Below the pieces are notes generated by a model. The model searched no databases. It had not been told where the DNA came from and was given only the letters and a program-made list of their open reading frames with translations. A stretch of 64,000 nucleotides of DNA from Bacteroidaceae bacterium (lineage in GTDB: Bacteria; Bacteroidota; Bacteroidia; Bacteroidales; Bacteroidaceae): NCBI GenBank assembly GCA_024401275.1, contig JAKSLJ010000001.1, forward strand, positions 124,001 through 188,000, written 5' to 3'. Numbering within the stretch: position 1 is the stretch's first letter; each line of letters starts with the position of its first letter. A program made the translations under genes and the position numbers. Below, piece by piece: positions 40,870-50,179 of this stretch.

Positions 40870-43602
40870 TTACTTTTCAAATAGTTCGTTGAATAGGTTT
40901 GTCTGGCCGGTCATCTCGTCGATGATCTGCTGTTCGCTCTTGTCGGCATCCGGGTCAAGGTTCTTTGTCTCAGATGCTGCTTCCGATTCAGAAGCTTCGC
41001 CTTCTTGAGCTTCGGCGGTTGGCTCTGGCTTGCGTTTTGACTCCAGCTGTTCAACCTTCGCAACCTCGGAATTTGTGATGCGCTTGCCTTTTGCCTTGCT
41101 GCTCTTTACACCGATAAATTCCTCAGCATCAACCTCAAGAGTACCTTCGTAGTTGTTTGGACCAAGGTAAGTGACCTGGAAGAGCGGGTATGGTTCGTCT
41201 GTTATGAGAACGAGTTTGTTGTCTGGATTGTCGCCGATAAGGCTTTGATGACGCTTTGAAGCATCGAGAGGACAGCGCTTCAAGTAGTGGCGATTGTCCT
41301 GGTCGGCATCAATGACGATGGCGGTCCATATCTTGTCCTTATCGTATTTTTCTATTATAAGGATGTTGTCCTCATAGTGGTTGTTTACATCGAAGTTGGA
41401 GATATAGAACTCACCATTCTTCAATATCACGAGAATGGAATCCTGATCGTGGAACTCGCCGAGGAGTTCGCCGTGAGAGTCGTAGTTCAGACGGTTTACA
41501 TCCTTGTCGTACCATACCTTGCGTCCGCCGAGAGTAGAATGTCCGGCAGATTTCATCGTGATACGGTTGATGGAGTTCTTGGAGAGGATATTACCCATCG
41601 CAGTCTTGCCCTTTATGGCAACCTCAGAAAAATCTTTTTCGAAGATGATCTTCTTGAGTTTTGCAGAGAAGTCGTGGGTAATCTTGATGATTTCCGCCTC
41701 TCCGTTAGGGTTGGCAGTGAAGTATTTGATGTATGTGCCAGGTTTTCCTTGCGTGAGGTCGTACTCCTTGTCGCGTGTAACGCCCGTTACATTGAAGCGC
41801 TTGATGTAGTAGTTGCCGGCGCGACCATCGCGATAGACCATGTTGTATGTTGTTCGCGTGTCGTTCTTCTTGAAAACCTGCACATGGATAATGTTCTGGC
41901 CAACGAAGATCTTGTCTGCTACGCGTACCACCTTCATCTTTCCGTTCTTATAGAAGATGATGATGTCGTCGATGTCAGAGCAGTTACATACGAAATCGTC
42001 TTTCTTCAAACCGGTGCCGATGAAGCCTTCCTTTTCGTTTATGTAGAGTTTTTGGTTAGCTTCAACAACCTTTGAGGCTTCGATAGTGTCGAAGTTGCGG
42101 ATTTCGGTGAGGCGTGGATGCTGTGCTCCGTATTTTTCCTTGAGATGTGTGAACCAGTCGATGGTAACGCCCACCATGTTCTTTAACTTCTTGTTTATCT
42201 CCTTTATCTCTTTCTGGAGCTTTACAATCTGCTCCTCAGCCTTGTCGGAGTTGAAGCGGAGGATGCGTTGCATCTTGATTTCAAGGAGACGGAGGATATC
42301 ATCCTTGGTAACTTCGCGTATCATCTTTGGATACCAAGGAGTGAGTCGGAGGTCAATGTGCTCGCATGCCTCGTCGTTGCTGCCTGCCTCCTCGAATTCC
42401 TTGTCCTTATAGATGCGCTCTTCAATGAAGATTTTTTCGAGAGAGCAGAAGTGAAGTTGCTCTTGAAGCTCATGCTTGCGTATCTCAAGTTCCTGCTTGA
42501 GGAGCGAGAGTGTGAAGTCAACATTCTGCTTCAGGACATCGGAAACGGTCATGAAGCGAGGGTTCTTATCCTCAATGACGCAGCAGTTTGGTGATATGCT
42601 GAGCTCGCAATCGGTAAAGGCGTAGAGTGCGTCGATGGTCTTGTCGCTGCTGATGCCAGGGGCAAGATGTACGAGAATCTCAACCTGTGCTGCTGTGTTG
42701 TCCTCTACTTTGCGAGCCTTAACCTTGCCTTTCTCAATTGCTTTGATTATGGTTTCAATGAGCGAAGATGATGTTTTTCCAAACGGAATCTCGCGAATGG
42801 CGAGAGTCTTATGGTCTATCTTCTCAATCTTGGCACGAACCTTCACAGAACCGCCGCGAAGACCGTCGTTGTATTTCGCAACATCTATGCTGCCGCCTGT
42901 AGGGAAGTCTGGGTAGAGGTGGAACTCCTCTTTGTTGAGATAAGAGATGGCGGCATCGCAGAGTTCGTTGAAGTTGTGAGGCAGAATCTTTGACGACAGA
43001 CCGACGGCAATACCTTCCGCACCCTGTGCAAGGAGCAGAGGGAACTTCGCTGGCAGAACGATAGGCTCTTCGTTACGACCGTCGTAGCTCATTTTCCATT
43101 CGGTAGTCTTGTTGTTGAAGAGCACTTCAAGGGCGAATTTCGACAATCGCGCCTCGATGTAACGAGGTGCGGCAGCGCGATCGCCAGTGAGAATGTTACC
43201 CCAGTTTCCCTGGCATTCCACAAGAAGATCCTTTTGTCCGAGCTGTACGAGAGCATCTCCGATAGAAGCGTCACCGTGAGGGTGGAACTGCATGGTGTGT
43301 CCCACGATGTTGGCAACCTTGTTGAAACGACCGTCGTCCATGCGCTTCATAGAGTGCATGATACGGCGTTGCACAGGCTTCAGACCGTCGGCAAGATGCG
43401 GAACGGCACGCTCAAGTATAACGTAAGAGGCATAATCAAGGAACCAACTCTGGTACATTCCGCTCAGATGGTGCACTGCGGAAGCGTCAAAGCGGTTGCT
43501 TGTAGGCTTGTAATCGTTTGTGTTTTGCTGTTCGGAATCTGCTGTTTCCGTACTTTCTGTAGCATCGATTATGTCGTCGTTGATAGTTGTTTCGTCGCTC
43601 AT
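40870..43602 (-). CDS. parC: DNA gyrase/topoisomerase IV subunit A (ParC-type)
   Basis: The 910-residue protein has an acidic N-terminal extension (residues 1-40), the breakage-reunion domain and a C-terminal beta-propeller. The active-site Tyr148 is in 'AAAPRYIEARL', and the quinolone region reads 'QFHPHGDASIGDALVQL', which looks like the sensitive form. The C-terminus is a low-complexity Glu/Ala-rich tail ('EPTAEAQEGEASESEAA'). It cuts and passes DNA duplexes with ParE to separate daughter chromosomes. GyrA and ParC are hard to tell apart by eye; the acidic N-terminus and the lack of a clear GyrA-box (QRRGG[R/K]G) favour ParC. Confidence 0.9.
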   Translation of the reverse strand: MSDETTINDDIIDATESTETADSEQQNTNDYKPTSNRFDASAVHHLSGMYQSWFLDYASYVILERAVPHLADGLKPVQRRIMHSMKRMDDGRFNKVANIVGHTMQFHPHGDASIGDALVQLGQKDLLVECQGNWGNILTGDRAAAPRYIEARLSKFALEVLFNNKTTEWKMSYDGRNEEPIVLPAKFPLLLAQGAEGIAVGLSSKILPHNFNELCDAAISYLNKEEFHLYPDFPTGGSIDVAKYNDGLRGGSVKVRAKIEKIDHKTLAIREIPFGKTSSSLIETIIKAIEKGKVKARKVEDNTAAQVEILVHLAPGISSDKTIDALYAFTDCELSISPNCCVIEDKNPRFMTVSDVLKQNVDFTLSLLKQELEIRKHELQEQLHFCSLEKIFIEERIYKDKEFEEAGSNDEACEHIDLRLTPWYPKMIREVTKDDILRLLEIKMQRILRFNSDKAEEQIVKLQKEIKEINKKLKNMVGVTIDWFTHLKEKYGAQHPRLTEIRNFDTIEASKVVEANQKLYINEKEGFIGTGLKKDDFVCNCSDIDDIIIFYKNGKMKVVRVADKIFVGQNIIHVQVFKKNDTRTTYNMVYRDGRAGNYYIKRFNVTGVTRDKEYDLTQGKPGTYIKYFTANPNGEAEIIKITHDFSAKLKKIIFEKDFSEVAIKGKTAMGNILSKNSINRITMKSAGHSTLGGRKVWYDKDVNRLNYDSHGELLGEFHDQDSILVILKNGEFYISNFDVNNHYEDNILIIEKYDKDKIWTAIVIDADQDNRHYLKRCPLDASKRHQSLIGDNPDNKLVLITDEPYPLFQVTYLGPNNYEGTLEVDAEEFIGVKSSKAKGKRITNSEVAKVEQLESKRKPEPTAEAQEGEASESEAASETKNLDPDADKSEQQIIDEMTGQTNLFNELFEK

Positions 43603-43654
43603 AGATTCTGTAATAGATGTGTAAACTGATTCTGTTCACTTACTTATGTGGCGG

Positions 43655-43685
43655 CAAAGTTACTGAATTTTAGGAAAATTGCAAA
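43655..43685 (-). promoter_or_regulatory. Promoter of parC
   Basis: On the minus strand TTTG (43682-43685), a 19-base spacer and TAACTTTG (43655-43662). The start codon is 53 bases downstream. Confidence 0.8.
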
Positions 43686-43700
43686 ATAAAATCCGAAAAA

Positions 43701-43737
43701 AAGACTGGGCAGACAGTTTTTTTGTCCGCCCAGTCTT
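43701..43737 (-). terminator. Terminator of the FadL-type gene
   Basis: AAGACTGGGC (43701-43710) pairs with GCCCAGTCTT (43728-43737). On the minus strand it is followed by a T run (TTTTTTTCGG), as expected for termination of the gene that ends at 43771. Confidence 0.85.
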
Positions 43738-43770
43738 CTTTATTGTTGCTGCGATTTATGTCGTATAAGG

Positions 43771-45342
43771 TTAGAAATTCAGATCAACGCCGACGCCGAT
43801 AACATCGTTTGCGCGTGTGAATTGGTTCTGTATTCCTGCAGTGGAAACTGCTGTCTTGTATGTAGAATAGTTAGTCTTAAGGTATGCAGCATTGATGGCA
43901 ACCTTCTCTGAAACTTGGTACTTCGCACCAAGACCGAAGCTCCATGAGTCTGTTATGAATGAGAGGTCGCTCATGTATTCGTCAGTCATGCCATAGCTTG
44001 TAACCTGAACACCGGCACTGAGTGTGAGTTTCTTTGTGAGGTCAACCTCTACGCCGCCGAGGTATTCCATTGTGTTCTTATCAAGCAGTTCTTGCTTGTT
44101 GCCGTATTTCTTTGAGTCCTTGTCAAAGTAGATGTGATAGCCAGCGTTGAGGCGAACCTTGTCTGCGATAGTGTATTGGCCGCCTACTGTGAGGAGAGCA
44201 GGCGCATCTTCACGTACGCTTGTGCCGTCGCGGAACTGATTAACAGCGTCTATTGCCATTGCTTCCTTGAGTGTTGACTCGTTCTTCATGCCCATCTTTG
44301 TACGGAACTCATACTTTGCGCCGAAGTTGAAGTCACCAGCCTTGTAGTCAACACCGATGATTGGAGCAATGCCGAAACCTCTCTGGTCTGACTGAAGGTT
44401 TACGCCTTGGCGATAAACCTCAAGCTGCTCGAGTGTAGGCTGTGCACCTTCAAGTTTTTCCTTGTTCGCCTTGCAGTCTGCAAGCTGTGCAGAATATACC
44501 TGATACTGTGTGAGATAACCCTGGTACTGCTCTGCATATCCTGGCTGATCCTTCATTGGCTCAAGCTGTGCGAGAGCGCCCTGGAGCTGGGAAACTCCGC
44601 CTTCGAGCTGTGGAATGGCAGCATTGAGCTGTGTGAGTGAGTTTGTAACGTAAGCGTTTGTGGCATCAAGGAAATTAGAGAAAGGTATGGTTCCATTGGC
44701 AGTCTTAACCATGATGTCAGAGATTCGGGCCTTGTAGCTTGCCATGCCGAAGAGTCCGCGGAGACCTCCGAAGACAGAAAGGTTGTCTGTTACCTTGTAA
44801 GCAGCACCGAGGGTGAAACCGAAATAATACTGGTTTCCGCGCATGTAGTAGTCTGCGTTGTAACCCTGAGCACCGAATGGCTGCAAGCCAGCGCCAATCT
44901 GAGCAACAGCGCCTTCAAATGAGCCGAGACCATTGCTGAACTCGCACTTGCCGCCACCACCATTGATGGCGAAGTTGAACATGAATGACCACTTGCCAGT
45001 GTTGTAAGCTGCCTGTATTGAAGGGATGAATGGAGCTTGAGCCTTACCCTCGTATTCCTTTGTTGTCTGGCCGTTGTTGTTTAAGCCGAGAGCGAAGAGC
45101 GGGTTTGTAGTTGTGGCAGTACGAGTCTGCCATGCAGCTTGCCAGTTGAGGGAAAGGTGGAAACCTTCATTTAGGAAGACAACACCGGCAGGGTTCGAAT
45201 AAACGCCGTTGATGTTGATGGCACCATCCTGAGCAGGATTGCGGAGGAATGCGATATTTTGATTTGTGTTGGTGAGCAGGCCGCCTGCCCATGATGTTAC
45301 TGTGGAAACTGCAAGAAGTGCAGCGATAAACAATCTTTTCAT
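43771..45342 (-). CDS. OmpP1/FadL-type outer-membrane transporter with coiled-coil insert
   Basis: The 523-residue protein has a signal peptide (MKRLFIAALLAVSTVTSWA). The start of the mature protein, 'GGLLTNTNQNIAFLRNPAQDGAININGVYSNPAGVVFL', is the FadL/OmpP1 hatch pattern (NPA and SNPAG). The beta barrel runs to a terminal Phe (GVGVDLNF). Between residues about 230 and 325 is a Gln/Leu-rich helical insert ('SLTQLNAAIPQLEGGVSQL', 'YQVYSAQLADCKANKEKLEG') predicted to form a coiled coil; ordinary FadL lacks it. FadL proteins import hydrophobic compounds such as long-chain fatty acids. It has its own promoter. Confidence 0.88.
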   Translation of the reverse strand: MKRLFIAALLAVSTVTSWAGGLLTNTNQNIAFLRNPAQDGAININGVYSNPAGVVFLNEGFHLSLNWQAAWQTRTATTTNPLFALGLNNNGQTTKEYEGKAQAPFIPSIQAAYNTGKWSFMFNFAINGGGGKCEFSNGLGSFEGAVAQIGAGLQPFGAQGYNADYYMRGNQYYFGFTLGAAYKVTDNLSVFGGLRGLFGMASYKARISDIMVKTANGTIPFSNFLDATNAYVTNSLTQLNAAIPQLEGGVSQLQGALAQLEPMKDQPGYAEQYQGYLTQYQVYSAQLADCKANKEKLEGAQPTLEQLEVYRQGVNLQSDQRGFGIAPIIGVDYKAGDFNFGAKYEFRTKMGMKNESTLKEAMAIDAVNQFRDGTSVREDAPALLTVGGQYTIADKVRLNAGYHIYFDKDSKKYGNKQELLDKNTMEYLGGVEVDLTKKLTLSAGVQVTSYGMTDEYMSDLSFITDSWSFGLGAKYQVSEKVAINAAYLKTNYSTYKTAVSTAGIQNQFTRANDVIGVGVDLNF

Positions 45343-45371
45343 TTTTATTGGTTTTACTTAGTTTTCGGCTG

Positions 45372-45400
45372 CAAAGCTACGTATTGTTTGTCCAATACAA
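45372..45400 (-). promoter_or_regulatory. Promoter of the FadL-type gene
   Basis: The minus strand reads TTG (45398-45400) and, after 18 bases, TAGCTTTG (45372-45379). The start codon is 29 bases downstream. Confidence 0.65.
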
Positions 45401-45648
45401 GAATAAAACTGTTCTAAATTTCTATTCTTTGCGTTATTTTTGATTTGTTTTGCTTTTGTGTCAGCGTTGTTGTTTTTGTTGAAGTCGCGCCTTGAAATGC
45501 ACTAAAAATCAATAAGATTTGCAAAATGTCTTCTTCTTTAGCGTCTGTTTTCTTGAAAATCTTTGATATATAATGTTAAATTATGTTAAATATTTAAGTG
45601 GATGAAAAAAAGTTTAAGGTTTATACATTATAAATGAAATAAAAGTCG

Positions 45649-45656
45649 TAATTTTG
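45649..45656 (+). promoter_or_regulatory. -7 element upstream of rpsL
   Basis: TAATTTTG at 45649-45656 matches TAnnTTTG; no good TTTG is found 19-20 bases upstream. The start codon is 183 bases away, giving a long leader. Confidence 0.5.
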
Positions 45657-45839
45657 CAGCCCGAAATAGCCTATTATGAGCGTTTTGCGCTCCAAATAGC
45701 TATGTGCTCTTTCGAAAATTAGCGTATAATCCATGATTGGTATATATATAATAATGTGTAAAAAGAGGAAATCATAGTGGCTATACTACATACATTCCGA
45801 AAAAAATAAATAAAAATAAATAATAAAAAAAGTACAACT

Positions 45840-46220
45840 ATGCCTACAATTTCACAATTGGTAAGAAAAGGTCGTAAGGCATTGGTAGACAAGAGCAAGT
45901 CACCTGCTCTCGATTCATGTCCACAGCGTCGCGGTGTTTGCGTACGTGTGTACACTACCACTCCTAAAAAGCCTAACTCAGCTATGCGTAAGGTAGCTCG
46001 TGTTCGTTTAACAAACCAGAAAGAGGTTAACTCTTACATCCCAGGAGAAGGTCACAACCTTCAGGAGCACTCTATCGTGCTCGTTCGTGGTGGTCGTGTA
46101 AAGGACCTCCCAGGTGTACGTTACCACATCGTTCGCGGTACTCTTGATACTGCAGGTGTTGCTAACCGTACTCAGCGCCGTTCAAAGTATGGTGCTAAGC
46201 GACCAAAGGCTAAGAAGTAA
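45840..46220 (+). CDS. rpsL: 30S ribosomal protein S12
   Basis: The 126-residue protein is a complete S12: '[39 protein letters not shown]' in short pieces, '[20 protein letters not shown]' and '[18 protein letters not shown]'. The two Lys positions that change in streptomycin resistance ('TPKKPNSA' and 'GRVKDLPG') are wild type. It sits at the decoding site of the small subunit. It is the first gene of the str cluster. Confidence 0.98.
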   Translation: MPTISQLVRKGRKALVDKSKSPALDSCPQRRGVCVRVYTTTPKKPNSAMRKVARVRLTNQKEVNSYIPGEGHNLQEHSIVLVRGGRVKDLPGVRYHIVRGTLDTAGVANRTQRRSKYGAKRPKAKK

Positions 46221-46228
46221 TAGCCACT

Positions 46229-46310
46229 TGACGATTGGATGATTTGATGATTGGATGATTTGCCTTTTCGGTTAAATGCAATCGTCAAATCATCAAATCG
46301 CAAAATCAAC
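46229..46310. repeat. 8-bp tandem repeat with inverted copy between rpsL and rpsG
   Basis: Four ATGATT[T/G]G-type units (46231-46262) are followed by TTCGGTT and then by an inverted copy containing CAATCGTCAAATCATC and CAAATCGCAAAATC (46279-46309). Transcribed in the str message it could fold into a long AT-rich hairpin. Confidence 0.75.
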
Positions 46311-46325
46311 AAATGAAACTCTGTT

Positions 46326-46411
46326 TTGCTAAGGAAAAGATACTGAGATGGTTGAGTAAGCAGCAAGCGAGCTGCTGAAGACAGTCGAAACGACAACCTT
46401 AGGCAATTTTT
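46326..46411 (+). ncRNA. Candidate structured RNA in the rpsL-rpsG spacer
   Basis: An outer helix TTGCTAAGG (46326-46334) with CCTTAGGCAA (46397-46406, one bulge) encloses the hairpins GCAGC-AAGCGA-GCTGC (46360-46375) and GTCG-AAA-CGAC (46384-46394), with a possible GGTTG/CAACC pairing. A T-rich stretch follows. Its place matches the E. coli S12-S7 spacer, where S7 binds its own message. It is unproven. Confidence 0.4.
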
Positions 46412-46421
46412 ATAAACAACA

Positions 46422-46490
46422 ATGGCATTTGTGGACGCCAAGATGAGCGCCCCTCCAAGGCCGACAAAGCAAAACAAAACAATAAAATGA
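46422..46490 (+). CDS. Possible 22-codon upstream reading frame coupled to rpsG
   Basis: ATG at 46422 starts a frame of 22 codons ([20 protein letters not shown], then IK) whose TGA stop overlaps the rpsG start (ATGA). The upstream bases are A-rich (AAACAACA), as favoured for Bacteroidota translation starts. It may serve translational coupling or be chance; no homologue is known to me. Confidence 0.3.
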   Translation: MAFVDAKMSAPPRPTKQNKTIK

Positions 46491-46963
46491 GAAAAGCTAA
46501 ACCAAAGAAGCGCGTGGTTCTTCCAGATCCAGTCTTCAACGACCAGAAGGTCTCAAAGTTTGTTAACCACCTTATGTATGATGGTAAGAAGAATACTTCT
46601 TACGAAATCTTCTACAAGGCTCTCGAAATCGTAAAGAGCAAGATGCAGAATGTTGAGAAGTCAGCACTCGAAATCTGGAAGCAGGGTCTTCAGAACATTA
46701 CTCCTCAGGTAGAGGTAAAGAGCCGTCGTATCGGTGGTGCTACTTTCCAGGTGCCAACTGAAATCCGTGCTTCTCGTAAGGAAAGTATCTCTATGAAGAA
46801 CATGATCGGTTACGCACGCAAGCGCTCAGGCAAGTCTATGGCTGACAAGCTCGCTGCTGAGATTATGGACGCTTTCAACAACCAGGGTGGTGCTTACAAG
46901 CGTAAGGAAGATATGCACCGTATGGCTGAGGCTAACCGCGCATTCGCACACTTCCGTTTCTAA
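46487..46963 (+). CDS. rpsG: 30S ribosomal protein S7
   Basis: The 158-residue protein is a full S7, with '[35 protein letters not shown]' in short pieces, '[24 protein letters not shown]', '[27 protein letters not shown]' and '[21 protein letters not shown]'. It nucleates the head of the small subunit and in many bacteria represses its own operon. It is unusually far (266 bases) from rpsL, and 33 bases from fusA. Confidence 0.98.
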   Translation: MRKAKPKKRVVLPDPVFNDQKVSKFVNHLMYDGKKNTSYEIFYKALEIVKSKMQNVEKSALEIWKQGLQNITPQVEVKSRRIGGATFQVPTEIRASRKESISMKNMIGYARKRSGKSMADKLAAEIMDAFNNQGGAYKRKEDMHRMAEANRAFAHFRF

Positions 46964-46996
46964 TTCATTGCTAATCTTCAAAAGGTACTAAAATAA

Positions 46997-49114
46997 ATGG
47001 CAAAGCAAGACTTACATCTTACGCGTAATATCGGTATCATGGCACACATCGATGCCGGTAAGACTACTACGTCAGAGCGTATTCTTTACTATACAGGTAA
47101 GACTCACAAGATTGGTGAGGTGCACGAAGGTGCTGCTACAATGGACTGGATGGCTCAGGAGCAGGAGCGTGGTATCACTATCACATCTGCTGCTACTACT
47201 TGCCAGTGGAAGTATAACAACAAGACTTACAAGATCAACCTCATCGACACTCCGGGACACGTTGACTTTACTGCTGAGGTAGAGCGTTCACTCCGTGTAC
47301 TCGATGGAGCTGTTGCTACTTACTGTGCAGTAGGTGGTGTTCAGCCACAGTCAGAGACAGTATGGCGTCAGGCAGACAAGTATAGCGTACCTCGTATGGG
47401 TTACGTTAACAAGATGGACCGTTCTGGTGCTAACTACTACGACTGTCTCCGTCAGATGAAGGAAGTTCTTGGTGCTAACCCAGTAAACCTCGTTTGCCCT
47501 ATCGGTCAGGAGGAGACTTTCAAGGGTCTCGTTAACCTCATTGAGATGAAGGCATACGTTTGGGACGATGAGTCTAAGGGTACTGAGTTCGAAGTTGTTG
47601 ACATCCCTGCTGACATGCAGGATGAGTGCGAAGAGTGGCGTGACAAGCTCCTTGAGGCAGCTGCAAGCTACGACGACGCTCTCATGGAGAAGTACTTCGA
47701 GGATCCATCAACTATCACAGAAGAGGAAATCATCGCAGCTATCCGTAAGGGTTGTCTCTCTATGGACTGCGTTCCAATGATGTGTGGTTCTTCATTCAAG
47801 AACAAGGGTGTTCAGATGCTTCTCGACTTCGTTTGTGCATTCCTCCCAGCTCCAGTTGATACTCCAAACATCGTTGGTACTAACCCTAATACAGGTGAAG
47901 AGGAAGACCGCAAGCCTGAACTCGAGGAGAAGACTTCTGCTCTCGCATTCAAGATTGCTACTGACCCTTATGTTGGTCGTCTCGTATTCTTCCGCGTTTA
48001 CTCTGGTAAGATTGAGGCTGGTTCATATGTTTACAACTCACGTTCTGGCAAGAAGGAGCGCGTAAGCCGTCTCTTCCAGATGCACTCTAACAAACAGCAG
48101 CCAATGGAAGTTATCGAGGCTGGTGATATCGGTGCAGGTGTAGGTTTCAAGGATATTCGTACTGGTGATACTCTTTGCTCTGAGGACGGTCCAATCGTAC
48201 TCGAGTCTATCACATTCCCAGATCCAGTTATCGGTATCGCAGTTGAGCCTAAGTCTCAGGCTGACGTTGACAAGCTCGGCATCGGTCTCGCTAAGCTCGC
48301 TGAAGAGGACCCTACATTCACTGTTAAGACTGATGAGCAGTCTGGTCAGACAGTTATCTCTGGTATGGGTGAGCTTCACCTTGATATCATCATCGACCGT
48401 CTCAAGCGCGAGTTCAAGGTTGAATGTAACCAGGGTAAGCCACAGGTTAACTACAAGGAAGCTATCACTCGCGAGGTTAACCTCCGTGAGGTTTACAAGA
48501 AGCAGTCTGGTGGTCGTGGTAAGTTCGCTGATATCATCGTTAATGTTGGTCCAGTTGATGAGGACTTCAAGCAGGGTGGTCTCCAGTTCGTTAACGAAGT
48601 TAAGGGTGGTAACATCCCTAAGGAATTCATCCCATCTGTACAGAAGGGCTTCGAGTCTGCTATGAAGAACGGTATCCTCGGTGGTTTCCCTGTTGACAAC
48701 CTCAAGGTTACTCTCATCGATGGTTCGTTCCACCCAGTTGACTCAGACCAGCTCTCTTACGAGCTTGCAGCTATCAACGCTTACAAGAACGCATGTGCTA
48801 AGGCGGGTCCTTGCCTCATGGAGCCTATCATGAAGCTCGAGGTAACAACTCCTGAGGAGAACATGGGTGATGTAATCGGTGACCTCAACAAGCGTCGTGG
48901 TCAGGTAGAAGGTATGGATGAGACTCGTTCAGGTGCTCGTATCGTTCGCGCTATGGTACCACTTTCAGAGATGTTCGGTTACGTAACTGCTCTCCGTACA
49001 ATCACTTCTGGTCGTGCAACTTCTTCTATGGAGTACGATCACCACGCACCTCTCTCAAATACAATCGCTAAGGCTGTACTTGAAGAGATCAAGGGACGTA
49101 CAGACCTCCTCTAA
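46997..49114 (+). CDS. fusA: Elongation factor G
   Basis: The 705-residue protein is full length. The GTPase domain has 'AHIDAGKTT' (16-24), 'DTPGHVDF' and 'NKMDRSG'; domains II to V follow, with 'GGRGKFADI' and '[16 protein letters not shown]' near the C-terminus. It drives ribosome translocation. Codon use is highly biased. A C-rich repeat begins directly after the stop and lies before rpsJ. Confidence 0.98.
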   Translation: MAKQDLHLTRNIGIMAHIDAGKTTTSERILYYTGKTHKIGEVHEGAATMDWMAQEQERGITITSAATTCQWKYNNKTYKINLIDTPGHVDFTAEVERSLRVLDGAVATYCAVGGVQPQSETVWRQADKYSVPRMGYVNKMDRSGANYYDCLRQMKEVLGANPVNLVCPIGQEETFKGLVNLIEMKAYVWDDESKGTEFEVVDIPADMQDECEEWRDKLLEAAASYDDALMEKYFEDPSTITEEEIIAAIRKGCLSMDCVPMMCGSSFKNKGVQMLLDFVCAFLPAPVDTPNIVGTNPNTGEEEDRKPELEEKTSALAFKIATDPYVGRLVFFRVYSGKIEAGSYVYNSRSGKKERVSRLFQMHSNKQQPMEVIEAGDIGAGVGFKDIRTGDTLCSEDGPIVLESITFPDPVIGIAVEPKSQADVDKLGIGLAKLAEEDPTFTVKTDEQSGQTVISGMGELHLDIIIDRLKREFKVECNQGKPQVNYKEAITREVNLREVYKKQSGGRGKFADIIVNVGPVDEDFKQGGLQFVNEVKGGNIPKEFIPSVQKGFESAMKNGILGGFPVDNLKVTLIDGSFHPVDSDQLSYELAAINAYKNACAKAGPCLMEPIMKLEVTTPEENMGDVIGDLNKRRGQVEGMDETRSGARIVRAMVPLSEMFGYVTALRTITSGRATSSMEYDHHAPLSNTIAKAVLEEIKGRTDLL

Positions 49115-49146
49115 GACCCCTCCCTACCTCCCCACAAGGGAGGAGA
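49115..49146. repeat. C-rich palindromic repeat after fusA
   Basis: GACCCCTCCCTACCTCCCC followed by ACAAGGGAGGAG starts immediately after the fusA stop. It is the same type as 35844-35876 and, more distantly, as the repeats in the lut operon. Confidence 0.8.
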
Positions 49147-49164
49147 AATAGGAATAGTTTATAA

Positions 49165-49206
49165 AAGGAAAATCCGTAAGCAAATGATTCTTTACGGATT
49201 TTCCTT
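49165..49206 (+). terminator. Strong hairpin between fusA and rpsJ
   Basis: A perfect 15-bp stem, AAGGAAAATCCGTAA (49165-49179) with TTACGGATTTTCCTT (49192-49206). The T residues are inside the 3' arm rather than after it, so it may attenuate, process or partly end the fusA transcript. Confidence 0.6.
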
Positions 49207-49263
49207 CAAAATAAATCAAATATTTAAACTTCCCGGTTTTCCGGTTAAATCGAATCAAAACAA

Positions 49264-49569
49264 ATGTCACAGAAAATTCGCATTAAGCTGAAGTCATACG
49301 ATCACAAGCTCGTTGACAAGTCAGCAGAGAAGATCGTTAAGGCTGTTAAGGCTACAGGTGCAATCGTTAGTGGTCCTATTCCACTCCCAACTCACAAGCG
49401 CATCATCACTGTTAACCGTTCTACATTCGTTAACAAGAAGAGCCGTGAGCAGTTCCAGATCTGCAACTTCAAGCGCCTTATCGACATCTACAGCGCTACT
49501 CCTAAGACTATTGATAGCCTCATGAAGCTTGAGCTCCCTTCAGGTGTAGAGGTTGAGATCAAGGTATAA
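49264..49569 (+). CDS. rpsJ: 30S ribosomal protein S10
   Basis: The 101-residue protein is a complete S10: '[23 protein letters not shown]', '[24 protein letters not shown]' and '[17 protein letters not shown]'. It binds the head of the small subunit and also acts in transcription antitermination. In most Bacteroidota rpsJ leads into rplC and the rest of the S10 operon. Here a terminator follows 24 bases after the stop and the next genes are unrelated. Confidence 0.98.
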   Translation: MSQKIRIKLKSYDHKLVDKSAEKIVKAVKATGAIVSGPIPLPTHKRIITVNRSTFVNKKSREQFQICNFKRLIDIYSATPKTIDSLMKLELPSGVEVEIKV

Positions 49570-49593
49570 TACTCTCGATTTAGAGAAAAGAAA

Positions 49594-49628
49594 AAGTTCA
49601 GTCATTAGTTTGACTGAACTTTTTTTTG
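49594..49628 (+). terminator. Terminator after rpsJ
   Basis: AAGTTCAGTCA (49594-49604) pairs with TGACTGAACTT (49611-49621) and is followed by a run of T residues, a textbook intrinsic terminator. Confidence 0.9.
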
Positions 49629-49779
49629 TAATTATATACATTTTGTCCACAAGGTGTATATAGTAATCTTTAAGGATTTTTTGGAGTAAGAAAAGCACCA
49701 TGACTTCTTCAAAAGGATAAATATAAAGGTTTTCATATCCTCTCCAACTCTTAATCTACTGCATTGCAAAATGTGTATG

Positions 49780-50115
49780 CCAGGGATATAAAATGTTTTA
49801 GCCAGGGATATAAAATGTTTTAGCCGGAGATATAAAATGTTTTAGCCGGAGATACAAATTGTTTGCCCAAGGAAAAACAATTATTTTCTTATAAGAAAGT
49901 GGTTACTTTTCTTACTAGAAAAAATATTTTTTCTTATAAGAAAATTTTTGTTTTCTTATAAGAAACTGTGTCGTCCGCCTTGGCGGGATGATTAGTAATC
50001 CTTGGCGGGATGATTAGTAATCCTTAGCGGGATGATTGGTAATCCTTGGCGGGATGATTAGTAATCCTTTGTGATACGATTAATAATCCTTGGTAGGACT
50101 GTAGTAGGACTTAGG
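49780..50115. repeat. 22-bp phased repeat array 2
   Basis: Sixteen units in one phase: CCAGGG or CCGGAG starts at 49780, 49802, 49824 and 49846, CCAAGG at 49867; palindromes (TTTTCTTATAAGAAAA or TTTTCTTACTAGAAAA) centred at 49891.5, 49914.5, 49936.5 and 49958.5; then CCTTGG or a variant at 49978, 50000, 50022, 50044, 50066, 50088 and CTTAGG at 50110. Steps are 21-23 bases throughout. The CCAGGGATA units on the left read in the opposite direction to the CCTTGG units on the right, whose complement starts CCAAGGATTA. It shares the palindrome and CCTTGG modules with 21388-21548. No gene is present between 49570 and 50362; the first 150 bases of that gap are plain AT-rich sequence. Confidence 0.85.
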
Positions 50116-50179
50116 TGTGTCATAGTGGCTTTTAGAACTAGAAAATTTCCACGTCTTTTGAAAGAAAAATTCGTTTTCT

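Larger units (their letters stand above)
45343..45839. other. Divergent regulatory region between FadL-type gene and rpsL
   Basis: The region contains the FadL-type promoter near its left end and the rpsL promoter near 45649. Between them is AT-rich sequence with no gene. The rpsL leader of about 180 bases holds a small hairpin GAGCG-TTTTG-CGCTC (45678-45692), flanked by two AAATAGC words, which could be part of a ribosomal-protein leader. Confidence 0.5.

Noticed and set aside
41287..42075. 262-codon plus-strand frame antisense to parC
   Set aside because: It is a codon-pattern shadow of parC with no promoter or family resemblance.
49780..50115. 22-bp array considered as a CRISPR array
   Set aside because: The units are contiguous with no unique spacers, consist of several module types, and no cas gene is nearby.
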